Assembly (NCBI RefSeq): GCF_040548815.1
Contig: NZ_JBEPSM010000001.1
Span: forward strand, 1,736,001 to 1,800,000
DNA length: 64,000 bases
Reading direction: 5' to 3'
Source of the DNA: Kaistia defluvii
Lineage (GTDB): Bacteria; Pseudomonadota; Alphaproteobacteria; Rhizobiales; Kaistiaceae
Part shown: positions 36,236 through 47,382 of the stretch, piece by piece
How the letters are laid out: each line of letters opens with the position of its first letter
Position numbering within the stretch: position 1 is the first letter of the stretch
Notes under the pieces: model-generated
Seen by the model: the letters and a program-made list of their open reading frames with translations, nothing else
Told to the model about the DNA's origin: nothing
The model's database searches: none
Program-made: the position numbers and the translations under genes

Positions 36236-36946
36236 ATGCGCGTTCTTGCCAGGCTATTTGCGACATGCGTCCTCGCCGGCGCGCCCGCCCTCGCTATGGC
36301 CGGCGATTTCGCCGAGCGCTCGATCCTCGGCTTCACGCCGGACGGCAGCCGTTTCGCCTTCGAGGAGTTCGGCATCCAGGACGGCTCCGGATTCCCCTAT
36401 TCCAACATCTTCGTGCTCGACACGCAGAAGGACGCCTGGGTCGCCGGCACGCCGGTGCGCGTCCGGCTGGACGACGAGACCGCCGGGATCGCCGCGGCCC
36501 GCGCTGCCGCCCGCAAGCAGGCCGGCGATAAGCTGAACGGCCTCGACCAGCCCGGCACGCTGCTCGCCTCCAACCCGATCACCGAGAGCGGGCGCGATCC
36601 CTATTCGGTCACGTTCCGGCGCCATCCGGTCCAGCAACTCGACGGGCCGGAGCTGACCGTCTCGCTGCAGACAATCCCGCTCGACGCCCCCAACAACGAC
36701 GATCCCGCCTACAAGACCCAGGGCTTCCGCCTGGTGCTCAAGGACGAGCGCGGCGAGACGGTCCTGCATGAGGACAAGGCGCTGCCGGCGAGCCGCGGCA
36801 CGGCGCTCGACTACCGCATCAACGACGTCATCATCCAGCAGCGCTTCGGCCAGCCGGCAACGCTGGTCGTGCTGGTCATGGTACTGACGCGCGGTTTCGA
36901 GGGCCCCGATGGCCGCTACATGGCGGTGACGGCGCAACTGCCCTGA
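36236..36946 (+). CDS. Predicted secreted protein, DUF2259 family
   Basis: 236 residues with a signal peptide (cleavage after A-L-A-M-A-G near residue 22). The family opening G-D-F-A-E-R-S-I-L-G-F-T-P-D-G-S-R-F-A-F-E-E-F-G-I-Q-D-G-S-G-F-P-Y matches DUF2259. An all-beta protein is expected, but function is unknown. A GGAGAG ribosome site is present seven bases before the ATG, and the gene follows rpe by 38 bases, probably on the same transcript. Confidence 0.85.
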   Translation: MRVLARLFATCVLAGAPALAMAGDFAERSILGFTPDGSRFAFEEFGIQDGSGFPYSNIFVLDTQKDAWVAGTPVRVRLDDETAGIAAARAAARKQAGDKLNGLDQPGTLLASNPITESGRDPYSVTFRRHPVQQLDGPELTVSLQTIPLDAPNNDDPAYKTQGFRLVLKDERGETVLHEDKALPASRGTALDYRINDVIIQQRFGQPATLVVLVMVLTRGFEGPDGRYMAVTAQLP

Positions 36947-36975
36947 TCGCCCGCCGGCGCCACCGGCCTATCGTG

Positions 36976-37000
36976 GGAACGCCTCCGCCGGCCCGCCGTT
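36976..37000 (+). promoter_or_regulatory. Candidate sigma-EcfG promoter of the proline-rich protein gene
   Basis: GGAAC (36976-36980), 16 bases, CGTT (36997-37000): an exact match to the general-stress sigma-factor EcfG consensus. Transcription would start about 7 bases downstream, giving a leader of roughly 25 nt before the ATG at 37032. Spacing and position are ideal, though the spacer is very GC-rich. Confidence 0.6.
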
Positions 37001-37031
37001 GAAGCTCGGGGGCAGGCAAGAGGATCGTTCC

Positions 37032-37367
37032 ATGACATTGCATTCGAACCAACGCGGTTTGGTATCGAGAACGGTGCGGCTGGCAGCGCTGGGCGTGGTC
37101 GCCTGCACGTTCGGCGCGCTGACCGTGCCATCCGCCGCATCGGCCGGAAACATCGTGCTGGCCGAGGATATCGAGGTTCCGCCGCCGCCCTCCGTTCGCG
37201 ACGAGCCGCCTCCGCCGCCGCCGGGCTGCAGCCAGACGACGATCGAGACGCAGGACGAGACCGGCACGACCACCGAGCGCCGCACCGACTGCATGCCACC
37301 GCCCCCGCCGCCGCCGGATGGCTACATGGACCCGGACGAGCCGCCGCCGCCCCCGCCGCTCGATTAA
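37032..37367 (+). CDS. Small secreted proline-rich protein
   Basis: 111 residues: signal peptide at about 1-38 (L-A-A-L-G-V-V-A-C-T-F-G-A-L, cleavage after A-S-A), then a mature part of some 70 residues dominated by proline runs (six to seven consecutive prolines three times) separated by acidic spacers and a C-S-Q-T-T...R-T-D-C pair of cysteines that could form a disulfide. Start at 37032, with AGAGGA upstream. No known domain was recognised. The extended polyproline stretches suggest a periplasmic spacer or wall-associated protein. Probably stress-induced through the EcfG-like promoter. Confidence 0.75.
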   Translation: MTLHSNQRGLVSRTVRLAALGVVACTFGALTVPSAASAGNIVLAEDIEVPPPPSVRDEPPPPPPGCSQTTIETQDETGTTTERRTDCMPPPPPPPDGYMDPDEPPPPPPLD

Positions 37368-37435
37368 GCACCCCATCGGGTTGTTCGGGCCCTCCTGGTC
37401 TGCTATTTGCCGGGCGAAACCAAGAGGGCCCGCCT

Positions 37436-38743
<1,308 letters not shown>

Positions 38744-38773
38744 GAATTCGACGAACAAGCTTTGAGCTTTTGG

Positions 38774-38805
38774 CAGGCGCCCTTATCTCTAAGGGCGCCT
38801 GTTTT
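38774..38805 (+). terminator. Rho-independent terminator after purB
   Basis: A 12-base perfect stem CAGGCGCCCTTA / TAAGGGCGCCTG (38774-38785, 38790-38801) with a TCTC loop, followed by TTTTCG. Confidence 0.92.
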
Positions 38806-38839
38806 CGTTTCCCTGCCATCAGACCGCGAGATCCCCAGC

Positions 38840-39316
38840 ATGTCCTCCCCGCTCTACGACATTCCCGTCAACCGCATCGACGGCAGCCAGGCTTCGCTCG
38901 GCGACTATGCCGGGCGCGTCCTGCTCGTCGTCAACGTCGCCTCGAAATGCGGACTGACGCCGCAATATGACGGGCTGGAAGCGCTCTATCGGACCTACAA
39001 GGACAGGGGACTGACGGTCGTCGGCTTCCCGGCCAACAACTTCATGGGCCAGGAGCCGGGCACCAATGCAGAAATCCAGGACTTCTGCCGCCTGACCTAT
39101 GGCGTCGACTTCCCGATGTTCGCCAAGATCTCGGTCAAGGGCGACGACCGCCACCCGCTCTATGACGCGCTGGCCGGCGACGAGGATATCTCGTGGAACT
39201 TCGAGAAGTTCCTGATCGGCCGCGATGGCAAGGTCGTCGCGCGTTTCGCGCCGAAGACGGAGCCGCAGGATCCGGCCGTCGTCGAAGCGATCGAGACGGA
39301 ACTGGCGAAGGGCTGA
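38840..39316 (+). CDS. Glutathione peroxidase (cysteine type)
   Basis: Thiol peroxidase reducing hydrogen and organic peroxides; 158 residues. Catalytic Cys replaces selenocysteine in V-N-V-A-S-K-C-G-L-T-P-Q-Y near residue 36; Gln and Asn of the tetrad lie in F-P-A-N-N-F-M-G-Q-E-P near 70 and Trp in W-N-F-E-K-F near 125. The start at 38840 is chosen over an in-frame upstream start because that extension would overlap the purB terminator. Many such bacterial enzymes use thioredoxin rather than glutathione. Cytosolic; terminator follows. Confidence 0.93.
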   Translation: MSSPLYDIPVNRIDGSQASLGDYAGRVLLVVNVASKCGLTPQYDGLEALYRTYKDRGLTVVGFPANNFMGQEPGTNAEIQDFCRLTYGVDFPMFAKISVKGDDRHPLYDALAGDEDISWNFEKFLIGRDGKVVARFAPKTEPQDPAVVEAIETELAKG

Positions 39317-39326
39317 AGGCAAAGGA

Positions 39327-39352
39327 AAGCCCGCCAAAGGGCGGGCTTGTTC
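39327..39352 (+). terminator. Terminator after the glutathione peroxidase gene
   Basis: AAGCCCGCC / GGCGGGCTT stem (39327-39335, 39340-39348) with an AAAG loop and a following T-rich TGTTCTTCTTT. A second GGGGCCGG / CCGGCCCC hairpin at 39370-39391, just before the convergent aqpZ, may back it up. Confidence 0.8.
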
Positions 39353-39411
39353 TTCTTTCGGGACGTCGAGGGGCCGGCTTGCACCGGCCCCTTTGCTTGG
39401 CCTCGAAGGCG

Positions 39412-40113
39412 CTATGCCGCGTCGCCGTTATAGAGAATGCCGGCCTTGTAGACAAAGCCGGCCAGGGCCGCGCCGATGAACGGCGCCACGATGAACAGCC
39501 AGAGCTGCGACAGCGCCGCGCCGCCCGCGAACAGGGCCGGGCCGAGGCTGCGAGCCGGATTGACCGAAACGCCGGTGACGTTGATGCCGACGATGTGGAT
39601 CATGACCAGCGTCAGGCCGATGGCGAGACCGGCGAAGTGGTGCGGCACCAGCTTGTGCGTGACGCCCAGAATGACGACCAGGAAGATGAAGGTCGCGACC
39701 ACTTCGAAGATGAACGCCGAGATGACGTTGTATTCGCCGAGATAGCCGGAGCCCCAGCCATTGGTGCCCATGCCGCCCGTCCAGCCGGATGCCTTGCCCT
39801 GCATGATGATGAAGAGAACCAACGCGCCGACGATGGCGCCCGCAACCTGGGCGATCACGTAGGTGATGAAGTCGCTGACATTCATGCGCCCGGCGATGAG
39901 AGCGCCGAGGCTGACGGCGGGATTGACGTGGCAACCGGAGATCGGGCCGATCGCATAGGCCATCGCGACGATCGCCAGGCCGAAGGAAAAGGCAATACCC
40001 AGAACGCCGACCGTGCCGGCGCCGGCGATCGAGGGACCCGCGATAACGGCTGCACCGCAGCCGAACAGAACGAGTGTAAAAGTCCCGATGAACTCTGCGA
40101 TGGCTTTTTGCAT
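39412..40113 (-). CDS. aqpZ: Aquaporin Z
   Basis: Water channel of the inner membrane (MIP family, 233 residues, six membrane segments). Both half-helix boxes are intact: N-P-A-V-S near residue 64 and N-P-A-R-S near 188; C-H-V-N-P-A before the first is typical of AqpZ, and the selectivity-filter Arg follows the second NPA. Start at 40113 (M-Q-K-A-I-A-E-F-I-G-T-F), with GGGGAA upstream; a start ten codons earlier lacks a ribosome site. Confidence 0.94.
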   Translation of the reverse strand: MQKAIAEFIGTFTLVLFGCGAAVIAGPSIAGAGTVGVLGIAFSFGLAIVAMAYAIGPISGCHVNPAVSLGALIAGRMNVSDFITYVIAQVAGAIVGALVLFIIMQGKASGWTGGMGTNGWGSGYLGEYNVISAFIFEVVATFIFLVVILGVTHKLVPHHFAGLAIGLTLVMIHIVGINVTGVSVNPARSLGPALFAGGAALSQLWLFIVAPFIGAALAGFVYKAGILYNGDAA

Positions 40114-40191
40114 GTGTAATTTCCCCGAAAACAGCCGAATCACTGCTCGGGAAAGGTACGCCTGATCTTGAACTTGTAAAATAGTGCCGGT

Positions 40192-40965
40192 TTAACCAGC
40201 GCGCGCTTCTGCAAGCATTGTAGAGGCACCGAGGTGGAAATACATGCCGTCCGTGCCCAGCGCGATGAAATCGTAGCCGAGCGACCGGTAAAGACGGCCC
40301 TGCTCACCGGTGATGGCGAAGATGCCGACCAGCTTGCCAGCCCTGCGGGCGCGGGCCAGGACATCGGCGGCTGCGGCCTGGTTGTCCGGGCGCATCGGGT
40401 TGACGTCGGCGCCGTCCGAAAGGGCGATCGAGAGATCGGACGGGCCAATGAAGACCGCGTCGATGCCAGGCACCGCGAGAATGTCGTCGAGGGCGGCCAG
40501 CGCCGCACGGGTCTCGATCATCGCGAAGGTCAGCGTCTCGGCATTAGTATTGCGCAGGAAGGCGGCGCCGTCCGTGGCGCCGGCGAGCTGCATGGCGCGC
40601 ACAGGGCCCCAGCTCCGTTCGCCAAGCGGCTGATACTTGGTCGCCGCCGCGAAGGCGCGCGCATCCTCGACCGAATTGATCATCGGCGCGATGATGGCGC
40701 TGGCGCCCATGTCGAGCGCACGGCTCGCCATGGCGAAATCCCCGACAGGAATCCGGACGATCGCGGGGACGCCGCCCAGGGCGATCGCGCCGATGCCCCT
40801 CATGATGCTGCCCGGATCATGCAGGCCATGCTGCATGTCGAGGGTCACGCAATCGAAGCCGGCGCGCGCCGCGCTTTCGGCGATCAGCGGCTCCGGACTG
40901 GCCAGCCACGCGGTGAGGCAGCTGCCGCGCGAACGGAGCACCGAAACAAGGGAAATCGACGCCAT
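40192..40965 (-). CDS. HpcH/HpaI family aldolase
   Basis: Metal-dependent class II pyruvate aldolase (257 residues) of the 4-hydroxy-2-oxoheptanedioate / 2-keto-3-deoxy-rhamnonate group. Visible active-site segments: D-M-Q-H-G near residue 43 (catalytic His), V-R-I-P near 70 (Arg binding the carboxylate), M-I-E-T near 146 and F-I-G-P-S-D-L near 171 (metal-binding Glu and Asp). The usual D-x-E-H-G has become D-M-Q-H-G. Which aldehyde it uses is not evident; no sugar-acid or aromatic pathway genes surround it. Confidence 0.87.
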   Translation of the reverse strand: MASISLVSVLRSRGSCLTAWLASPEPLIAESAARAGFDCVTLDMQHGLHDPGSIMRGIGAIALGGVPAIVRIPVGDFAMASRALDMGASAIIAPMINSVEDARAFAAATKYQPLGERSWGPVRAMQLAGATDGAAFLRNTNAETLTFAMIETRAALAALDDILAVPGIDAVFIGPSDLSIALSDGADVNPMRPDNQAAAADVLARARRAGKLVGIFAITGEQGRLYRSLGYDFIALGTDGMYFHLGASTMLAEARAG

Positions 40966-40996
40966 TTTTCGGTGCTCCGAAGGATCTGCGAAAGGC

Positions 40997-41320
40997 TTAG
41001 CCTTCGGACTTGATCTGCTCGACGGCCTGCGCGAGCAGTTCGTCCATGGTGCGGCGGATCTGGTGATCCGACTGCTGAACGCCGGCCGCGTCGAAATCGG
41101 CGCGGATCTTGCGGAACACGTCCTCGTCGCCGGCCTCCTCGAAATCGGCTGCGATCACGTCGGAGGCATAGGTTTCGGCGTCGACGCCGGACTTGCCCAG
41201 AAGCGCCGCGGCCCAGATGCCGAGCTGCTTGTTCCGCCGCGAGACGGCCTTGAACTGAAGCGCCGCATCAAGGGCAAAACGGTTCTCGAAAGCGTCCTTG
41301 CGCTGGTCGAACGTCGTCAT
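40997..41320 (-). CDS. DUF1476 protein, zeta inhibitor subunit of F1FO-ATPase
   Basis: 107-residue alphaproteobacterial protein. The N-terminal T-T-F-D-Q-R-K-D-A-F-E-N-R-F matches the inhibitory segment of the Paracoccus zeta subunit, which enters the F1 rotor to stop ATP hydrolysis; the rest is a four-helix bundle (K-Q-L-G-I-W-A-A near residue 35, E-E-A-G-D-E-D-V-F-R-K near 67). Start at 41320 fits the family length. It is divergent from purC, the usual arrangement in this order. Role assignment rests on family knowledge. Confidence 0.88.
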   Translation of the reverse strand: MTTFDQRKDAFENRFALDAALQFKAVSRRNKQLGIWAAALLGKSGVDAETYASDVIAADFEEAGDEDVFRKIRADFDAAGVQQSDHQIRRTMDELLAQAVEQIKSEG

Positions 41321-41501
41321 TCGCAGTCTCTCCACTCGGTCAACTTGTTGGCCACGGCCATGATATGGGCCTTGCATATCTTCCTCGCCACCCCAAATCA
41401 ACGACAGTACCGAAAGGGAACTCGTTGCTCGAAGGTGCTCAAAGCGCCGCATTTATCCGTCATTGTGAATTGGCGAGTGATCGAGTAGGTTCACGCCGCG
41501 C

Positions 41502-41549
41502 AGGCGACCCTTTTCAAGAGTCGCTTGCCTGAAGCTTCGCCGCGGCGAA
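41502..41549. repeat. Two adjacent dyads in the purC upstream region
   Basis: AGGCGAC (41502-41508) pairs imperfectly with GTCGC-TTG-CCT (41520-41530), and a perfect 14-base palindrome TTCGCCGCGGCGAA lies at 41536-41549, directly before purC. Together they could form a leader structure or an operator controlling purC. No known purine riboswitch shape is apparent. Confidence 0.4.
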
Positions 41550-41604
41550 TCCCTTACATTGGAACCCCGGCTATATGGATTTCCTCAAACCACGGTATGT
41601 GCCC

Positions 41605-42372
41605 ATGAACCGTCGTCGGCGCATCTATGAAGGCAAAGGCAAGATCCTTTTCGAAGGACCCGAGCCTGGGACGCTGATCCAGTTCTTCAAAGACGATGCG
41701 ACTGCCTTCAACAACAAGAAGCATGAGGTTGTTGACGGAAAGGGCGTGTTGAACAACCGCATTTCCGAGCACATTTTCACGCATCTGAACCGGATGGGCA
41801 TCCCGACGCATTTCATCCGTCGGTTGAACATGCGCGAGCAGCTGATCCGCGAAGTCGAGATCATCCCGCTCGAAATCGTCGTCCGCAACGTTGCGGCCGG
41901 CTCGCTTGCCAAGCGCCTTGGCCTCGAGGAAGGCACGGTTCTGCCCCGCTCGATCATCGAGTTCTACTACAAGGCAGACGCGCTCGACGACCCGATGGTC
42001 TCGGAAGAGCACATCACGGCATTCGGCTGGGCCACCCCGCAGGAAATCGACGACATCATGGCGCTTGCCATCCGCGTCAACGACTTCCTGTCCGGCCTCT
42101 TCCTGGGCGCCGGCATCCAGCTCGTCGATTTCAAGATCGAGTGCGGACGCCTCTGGGAAGCCGACATGATGCGGATCGTCGTCGCCGACGAGATCTCGCC
42201 CGATTCGTGCCGGCTCTGGGACGTTCAGACCCAGAACAAGCTCGACAAGGACCGCTTCCGCCGCGACATGGGCGGCCTCGTCGAGGCCTACCAGGAAGTC
42301 GCGCGCCGTCTCGGCATCCTGACCGAAGAGCAGGAGCGGCCGCAGGGCGGCGGGCCTGTCCTCGTTCAGTAG
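41605..42372 (+). CDS. purC: Phosphoribosylaminoimidazole-succinocarboxamide synthase
   Basis: Joins aspartate to CAIR to make SAICAR in purine synthesis; cytosolic, ATP-dependent. Start 41605 gives [13 protein letters not shown], the standard N-terminus in related rhizobia; an ATG at 41575 would add ten residues, and neither has a strong ribosome site. Signature segments are [22 protein letters not shown] near residue 86 and [10 protein letters not shown] near 173. 255 residues. Head of a run purC-purS-small protein-purQ-purL-bolA-grxD. Confidence 0.94.
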   Translation: MNRRRRIYEGKGKILFEGPEPGTLIQFFKDDATAFNNKKHEVVDGKGVLNNRISEHIFTHLNRMGIPTHFIRRLNMREQLIREVEIIPLEIVVRNVAAGSLAKRLGLEEGTVLPRSIIEFYYKADALDDPMVSEEHITAFGWATPQEIDDIMALAIRVNDFLSGLFLGAGIQLVDFKIECGRLWEADMMRIVVADEISPDSCRLWDVQTQNKLDKDRFRRDMGGLVEAYQEVARRLGILTEEQERPQGGGPVLVQ

Positions 42373-42387
42373 TCACCCGTTCATGGC

Positions 42388-42411
42388 AACGGCCGCCGCG
42401 AGGCGGCCGTT
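42388..42411 (+). terminator. Hairpin between purC and purS
   Basis: AACGGCCGCC / GGCGGCCGTT with a GCGA loop, followed by TGCATTTC. The T-run is weak, so this may be a partial terminator or attenuator inside the pur cluster. Confidence 0.55.
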
Positions 42412-42460
42412 TGCATTTCTGGATCACCCCGACTTTCACTACCCCGACTTGGAGTTACCG

Positions 42461-42703
42461 ATGAAGGCCCGCGTCACCGTCACCCTGAAGAACGGCGTTC
42501 TGGACCCCCAGGGTAAGGCAATCGAAGGCGCCCTCGGCGCGTTGGGCTTTGCCGGCGTCGGCAGCGTCCGCCAGGGCAAGGTGTTCGACATCGAGGTCGA
42601 AGCGACCGATGCCGCCAAGGCCAAGACCGAGCTCGAAGCCATGGCCGCCAAGCTTCTGGCCAATACGGTCATCGAGAACTATCGTGTGGAGATCGTGGAC
42701 TGA
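42461..42703 (+). CDS. purS: Phosphoribosylformylglycinamidine synthase subunit PurS
   Basis: Small subunit (80 residues) that bridges PurQ and PurL in the three-part FGAM synthase. N-terminal M-K-A-R-V-T-V-T-L-K-N-G-V-L-D-P-Q-G-K-A-I and V-R-Q-G-K-V-F-D-I-E-V are diagnostic. The ATG at 42461 follows GGAG with a 6-base spacer. Full length for the family. Confidence 0.95.
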   Translation: MKARVTVTLKNGVLDPQGKAIEGALGALGFAGVGSVRQGKVFDIEVEATDAAKAKTELEAMAAKLLANTVIENYRVEIVD

Positions 42704-42724
42704 TCCCGAAGGCGGAGCATCCTC

Positions 42725-42958
42725 ATGGCGGACGTGACCAACGAACTGATCTACGAGGTTCTGAAGTCGATCCGGAATGACGTCACGCGCATCGATCCCA
42801 AGACCGATGAGATAAGGGCCGAGCTTCAGGCCATGCGTGGGCACATGATTGCGCTCCAGACGGACCTCCACAACATCTACGTGACCCTCGATCGCCACGA
42901 AACACGGCTTGATCGCATCGAGCGGCGGCTGGAGCTCTCCTCCCCCGCCCTGCCCTGA
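42725..42958 (+). CDS. Small coiled-coil protein between purS and purQ
   Basis: 77 residues with no recognised domain. The sequence is a nearly unbroken amphipathic helix with heptad-like hydrophobics (I-R-N-D-V-T-R-I-D, then [16 protein letters not shown], then [10 protein letters not shown]), so a coiled coil is likely. It starts 21 bases after purS and ends 23 bases before purQ, so it is co-transcribed with them. Codon use resembles the neighbours, so it is probably real; similar small genes occur near purQ in this order. A role in the FGAM synthase complex is speculation. Confidence 0.7.
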   Translation: MADVTNELIYEVLKSIRNDVTRIDPKTDEIRAELQAMRGHMIALQTDLHNIYVTLDRHETRLDRIERRLELSSPALP

Positions 42959-42981
42959 GCAACTTTGATTTGGGATCGCCC

Positions 42982-43644
42982 ATGAAATCCGCTGTCGTCG
43001 TCTTCCCCGGGTCCAATCGCGAGCGCGACATGGTCGCCGCGATCGAGAAGATCACCGGCCACCGGCCCGTCACCGTCTGGCACGGCGACCACGACCTGCC
43101 CAAGGTCGACCTGATCGTCATTCCCGGTGGCTTCTCCTATGGCGACTATCTGCGCTCCGGCGCGATCGCCGCGCGCGAGCCGATCATGGGCGCCATCGCC
43201 CGCGAAGCCGAACGCGGCGTCGCCGTGCTGGGCGTCTGCAACGGCTTCCAGATCCTGTGCGAAGCAGGCCTGCTGCCGGGCGTGCTGATGCGCAATGCCG
43301 GGCTCAAGTTCATCTGCAAGGAAGTCGAGCTGCGCGTCGAGACGACGGCGAGCCAGTTCACGCGCGGATATGCCAAGGGCCAGGTGATCCGTTCGCCGGT
43401 CGCGCATGGCGACGGCAACTACCGCACTGACGACGAGACGCTGGCCCGCCTGAAGGGCGAGGACCGCATCGCCTTCCGCTATGTCGCCAACCCGAACGGG
43501 TCGGTCGACGACATTGCGGGCGTCCTTTCGGAGAAGCGCAACATCCTCGGCATGATGCCGCATCCCGAAAACCTGATCGAGCCGCTGAATGGCGGCACCG
43601 ACGGCCGGCCTCTGTTCGAAGCCGCGCTTTCCGCCGTCGCCTGA
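42982..43644 (+). CDS. purQ: Phosphoribosylformylglycinamidine synthase subunit PurQ
   Basis: Glutamine amidotransferase subunit of FGAM synthase (220 residues), releasing ammonia for PurL. Class I triad: nucleophilic Cys in L-G-V-C-N-G-F-Q near residue 87, His and Glu in M-M-P-H-P-E-N near 195. N-terminal [13 protein letters not shown] is standard. The ATG at 42982 is preferred over the in-frame TTG at 42970 because GGGAT lies at proper spacing and the N-terminus then matches the family. Confidence 0.95.
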   Translation: MKSAVVVFPGSNRERDMVAAIEKITGHRPVTVWHGDHDLPKVDLIVIPGGFSYGDYLRSGAIAAREPIMGAIAREAERGVAVLGVCNGFQILCEAGLLPGVLMRNAGLKFICKEVELRVETTASQFTRGYAKGQVIRSPVAHGDGNYRTDDETLARLKGEDRIAFRYVANPNGSVDDIAGVLSEKRNILGMMPHPENLIEPLNGGTDGRPLFEAALSAVA

Positions 43645-43720
43645 CTTTCGCCCGACTGATCCCGACAGCCAAGATCCCGACCGCCCGCCGGTCCGCGACC
43701 CGATTGCCCCTGAGGTTTCC

Positions 43721-45934
<2,214 letters not shown>

Positions 45935-45975
45935 TCGGCAGACCTACCCATACCGACGGCTGAGGGGATTGACTG

Positions 45976-46209
45976 ATGGCAATGGACGCACGCGACATTG
46001 AGGCTCTGATCAAGGAGGCTCTCCCGGACGCGACGGTCACGATCCGCGATCTCGCGGGTGACGGTGACCATTATGCTGCCGAAGTTGTGTCCGAGGCTTT
46101 TCGCGGAAAAAACCGCGTGCAGCAGCACCAGATGATCTACGCTGCGCTCAAGGGAAACATGGGCGGCGTCCTCCACGCGCTCGCCCTGCAGACCAGCGCT
46201 CCGGATTGA
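45976..46209 (+). CDS. BolA-family protein
   Basis: 77-residue BolA-like protein that partners a CGFS glutaredoxin to bind and deliver a [2Fe-2S] cluster. Family segments are G-D-G-D-H-Y-A-A-E-V-V near residue 28 with His, and the conserved R-V-Q-Q-H-Q-M-I-Y-A-A-L near 47, whose His is a cluster ligand. A grxD gene follows 36 bases later, matching the known BolA-Grx4 pair that, in alphaproteobacteria, also helps sense iron. Confidence 0.93.
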   Translation: MAMDARDIEALIKEALPDATVTIRDLAGDGDHYAAEVVSEAFRGKNRVQQHQMIYAALKGNMGGVLHALALQTSAPD

Positions 46210-46245
46210 GATCGGCCAGCGGCCGGCAAAAAGGAAATAGTTGAG

Positions 46246-46581
46246 ATGAGCGATATCCACGCCCTTATCCAGAACGAAGTCAGCTCCAACGATGTCGTGC
46301 TCTTCCTGAAGGGCACCCCGGCGTTCCCGCAGTGCGGTTTCTCCGGCCAGGTCGTCCAGATCCTCGATTTCCTCGGCGTCGACTACAAGGGCATCAACGT
46401 GCTCGCCGACCCGGAAATCCGCCAGGGCATCAAGGACTTCTCCAACTGGCCGACCATTCCGCAGCTCTACGTCAAGGGCGAGTTCGTCGGCGGCTGCGAC
46501 ATCATCCGCGAGATGTTCCAGGCCGGCGAGATGCAGACCTTCCTGACGGAAAAGGGCATCACGGTCGCCAAGTCGGCCTGA
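46246..46581 (+). CDS. grxD: Monothiol glutaredoxin, Grx4 family
   Basis: 111-residue cytosolic glutaredoxin with the monothiol C-G-F-S active site ([10 protein letters not shown], Cys near residue 29), the W-P-T-I-P-Q-L-Y near 68 and G-G-C-D-I near 83 that bind glutathione. Such proteins carry [2Fe-2S] clusters rather than reduce disulfides. Coupled to the upstream BolA gene; a terminator follows. Confidence 0.95.
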   Translation: MSDIHALIQNEVSSNDVVLFLKGTPAFPQCGFSGQVVQILDFLGVDYKGINVLADPEIRQGIKDFSNWPTIPQLYVKGEFVGGCDIIREMFQAGEMQTFLTEKGITVAKSA

Positions 46582-46606
46582 TCCCTCCTTTCCGCGACCC
46601 CATCGA

Positions 46607-46640
46607 AACCGCGCGTGACGCCGTCTCGCGCGGTTTTTCT
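46607..46640 (+). terminator. Terminator after grxD
   Basis: AACCGCGCG (46607-46615) pairs with CGCGCGGTT (46627-46635) and is followed by TTTCTTT. It ends the pur-bolA-grxD run. Confidence 0.85.
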
Positions 46641-46731
46641 TTGCGCAGCTTTCCGCTGCGACACCCCCGCGCCGGATTTCCCTAACCCAGATTGAAATAA
46701 TCGCCCCTATCGCAAGGAGTTCGCGACGGAA

Positions 46732-46756
46732 GGAACGTTCTCCTGCGTTCAACGTT
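46732..46756 (+). promoter_or_regulatory. Sigma-EcfG-type promoter of the BA14K gene
   Basis: GGAAC (46732-46736), 16 bases, CGTT (46753-46756) fits the EcfG consensus exactly. Start near 46763 would leave a leader of about 85 nt before the ATG at 46847. It is the best-placed of the three EcfG-like sites found: intergenic, after a terminator and ahead of an envelope protein gene. Confidence 0.65.
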
Positions 46757-46846
46757 GATAAGTCATCGAATGGACCGTCTGTGTTGATGTTAACCGTGTG
46801 TCGATTCTGTCCGCGGTCCTTCACTCGACGTTTGAGGAGCGATCCA

Positions 46847-47323
46847 ATGCTGACGAAGACAAAGAATTTTCTGAAAGCGGGCCTGATTGCCTCGGTTGTT
46901 GCTACGTCTTTCCTGGCTGTTCCGGCCACGGCGCAGGCACAGTCCGGCGTGCGGTCCGATGGATCCTTCCAGGTCGCGGATAACCGTGGCTGGAATGGTG
47001 GCAATGACTGGCGTCGCCATCGCGGCGGCAACTGGCGCGGCCACCACGGCTACCGCAACGGCCCCCGCTATTATGGCAACCGCGGCTATTACGGCAATCG
47101 CGGCTACTATTATCGCGACAATAACAATTGGGGCGGTGCGGCCGCCGCCGGCATCATCGGCCTGGCCGCCGGCGCCATGATCGCCAATTCGGCCAATCAG
47201 CCGCGCTATTACGCCGGCGACGACTATGTCTCGTATTGCTCGAGCCGCTATCGCTCGTTCAACCCGCGCACCGGCACCTATACCGGCTATGACGGCCTGC
47301 AGCATCGTTGCGTGATGCGCTGA
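46847..47323 (+). CDS. BA14K family envelope protein
   Basis: 158 residues: signal peptide (cleavage after A-Q-A near residue 32), a middle part rich in Gly, Arg, Asn, Tyr (R-G-Y-Y-G-N-R-G-Y-Y repeats), a short hydrophobic Ala/Gly segment (A-A-A-A-G-I-I-G-L-A-A-G-A-M-I) and a C-terminal BA14K motif Y-C-S-S-R-Y-R-S-F-N-P-R-T-G-T-Y-T-G-Y-D-G-L-Q-H-R-C. The family includes a Brucella lectin-like antigen; function is mostly unknown. Start set by GAGGAG; an ATG 66 bases earlier would spoil the signal peptide. Confidence 0.87.
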   Translation: MLTKTKNFLKAGLIASVVATSFLAVPATAQAQSGVRSDGSFQVADNRGWNGGNDWRRHRGGNWRGHHGYRNGPRYYGNRGYYGNRGYYYRDNNNWGGAAAAGIIGLAAGAMIANSANQPRYYAGDDYVSYCSSRYRSFNPRTGTYTGYDGLQHRCVMR

Positions 47324-47342
47324 TCGGCAAGAAGACCTCAGG

Positions 47343-47371
47343 AAAGCGGCGCATTTTGCGCCGCTTTTTTT
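47343..47371 (+). terminator. Terminator after the BA14K gene
   Basis: AAAGCGGCGC / GCGCCGCTTT (47343-47352, 47358-47367) with a 5-base loop and a seven-T run beginning in the stem. It sits between convergent genes. Confidence 0.9.
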
Positions 47372-47382
47372 GTGAGCTGCGT

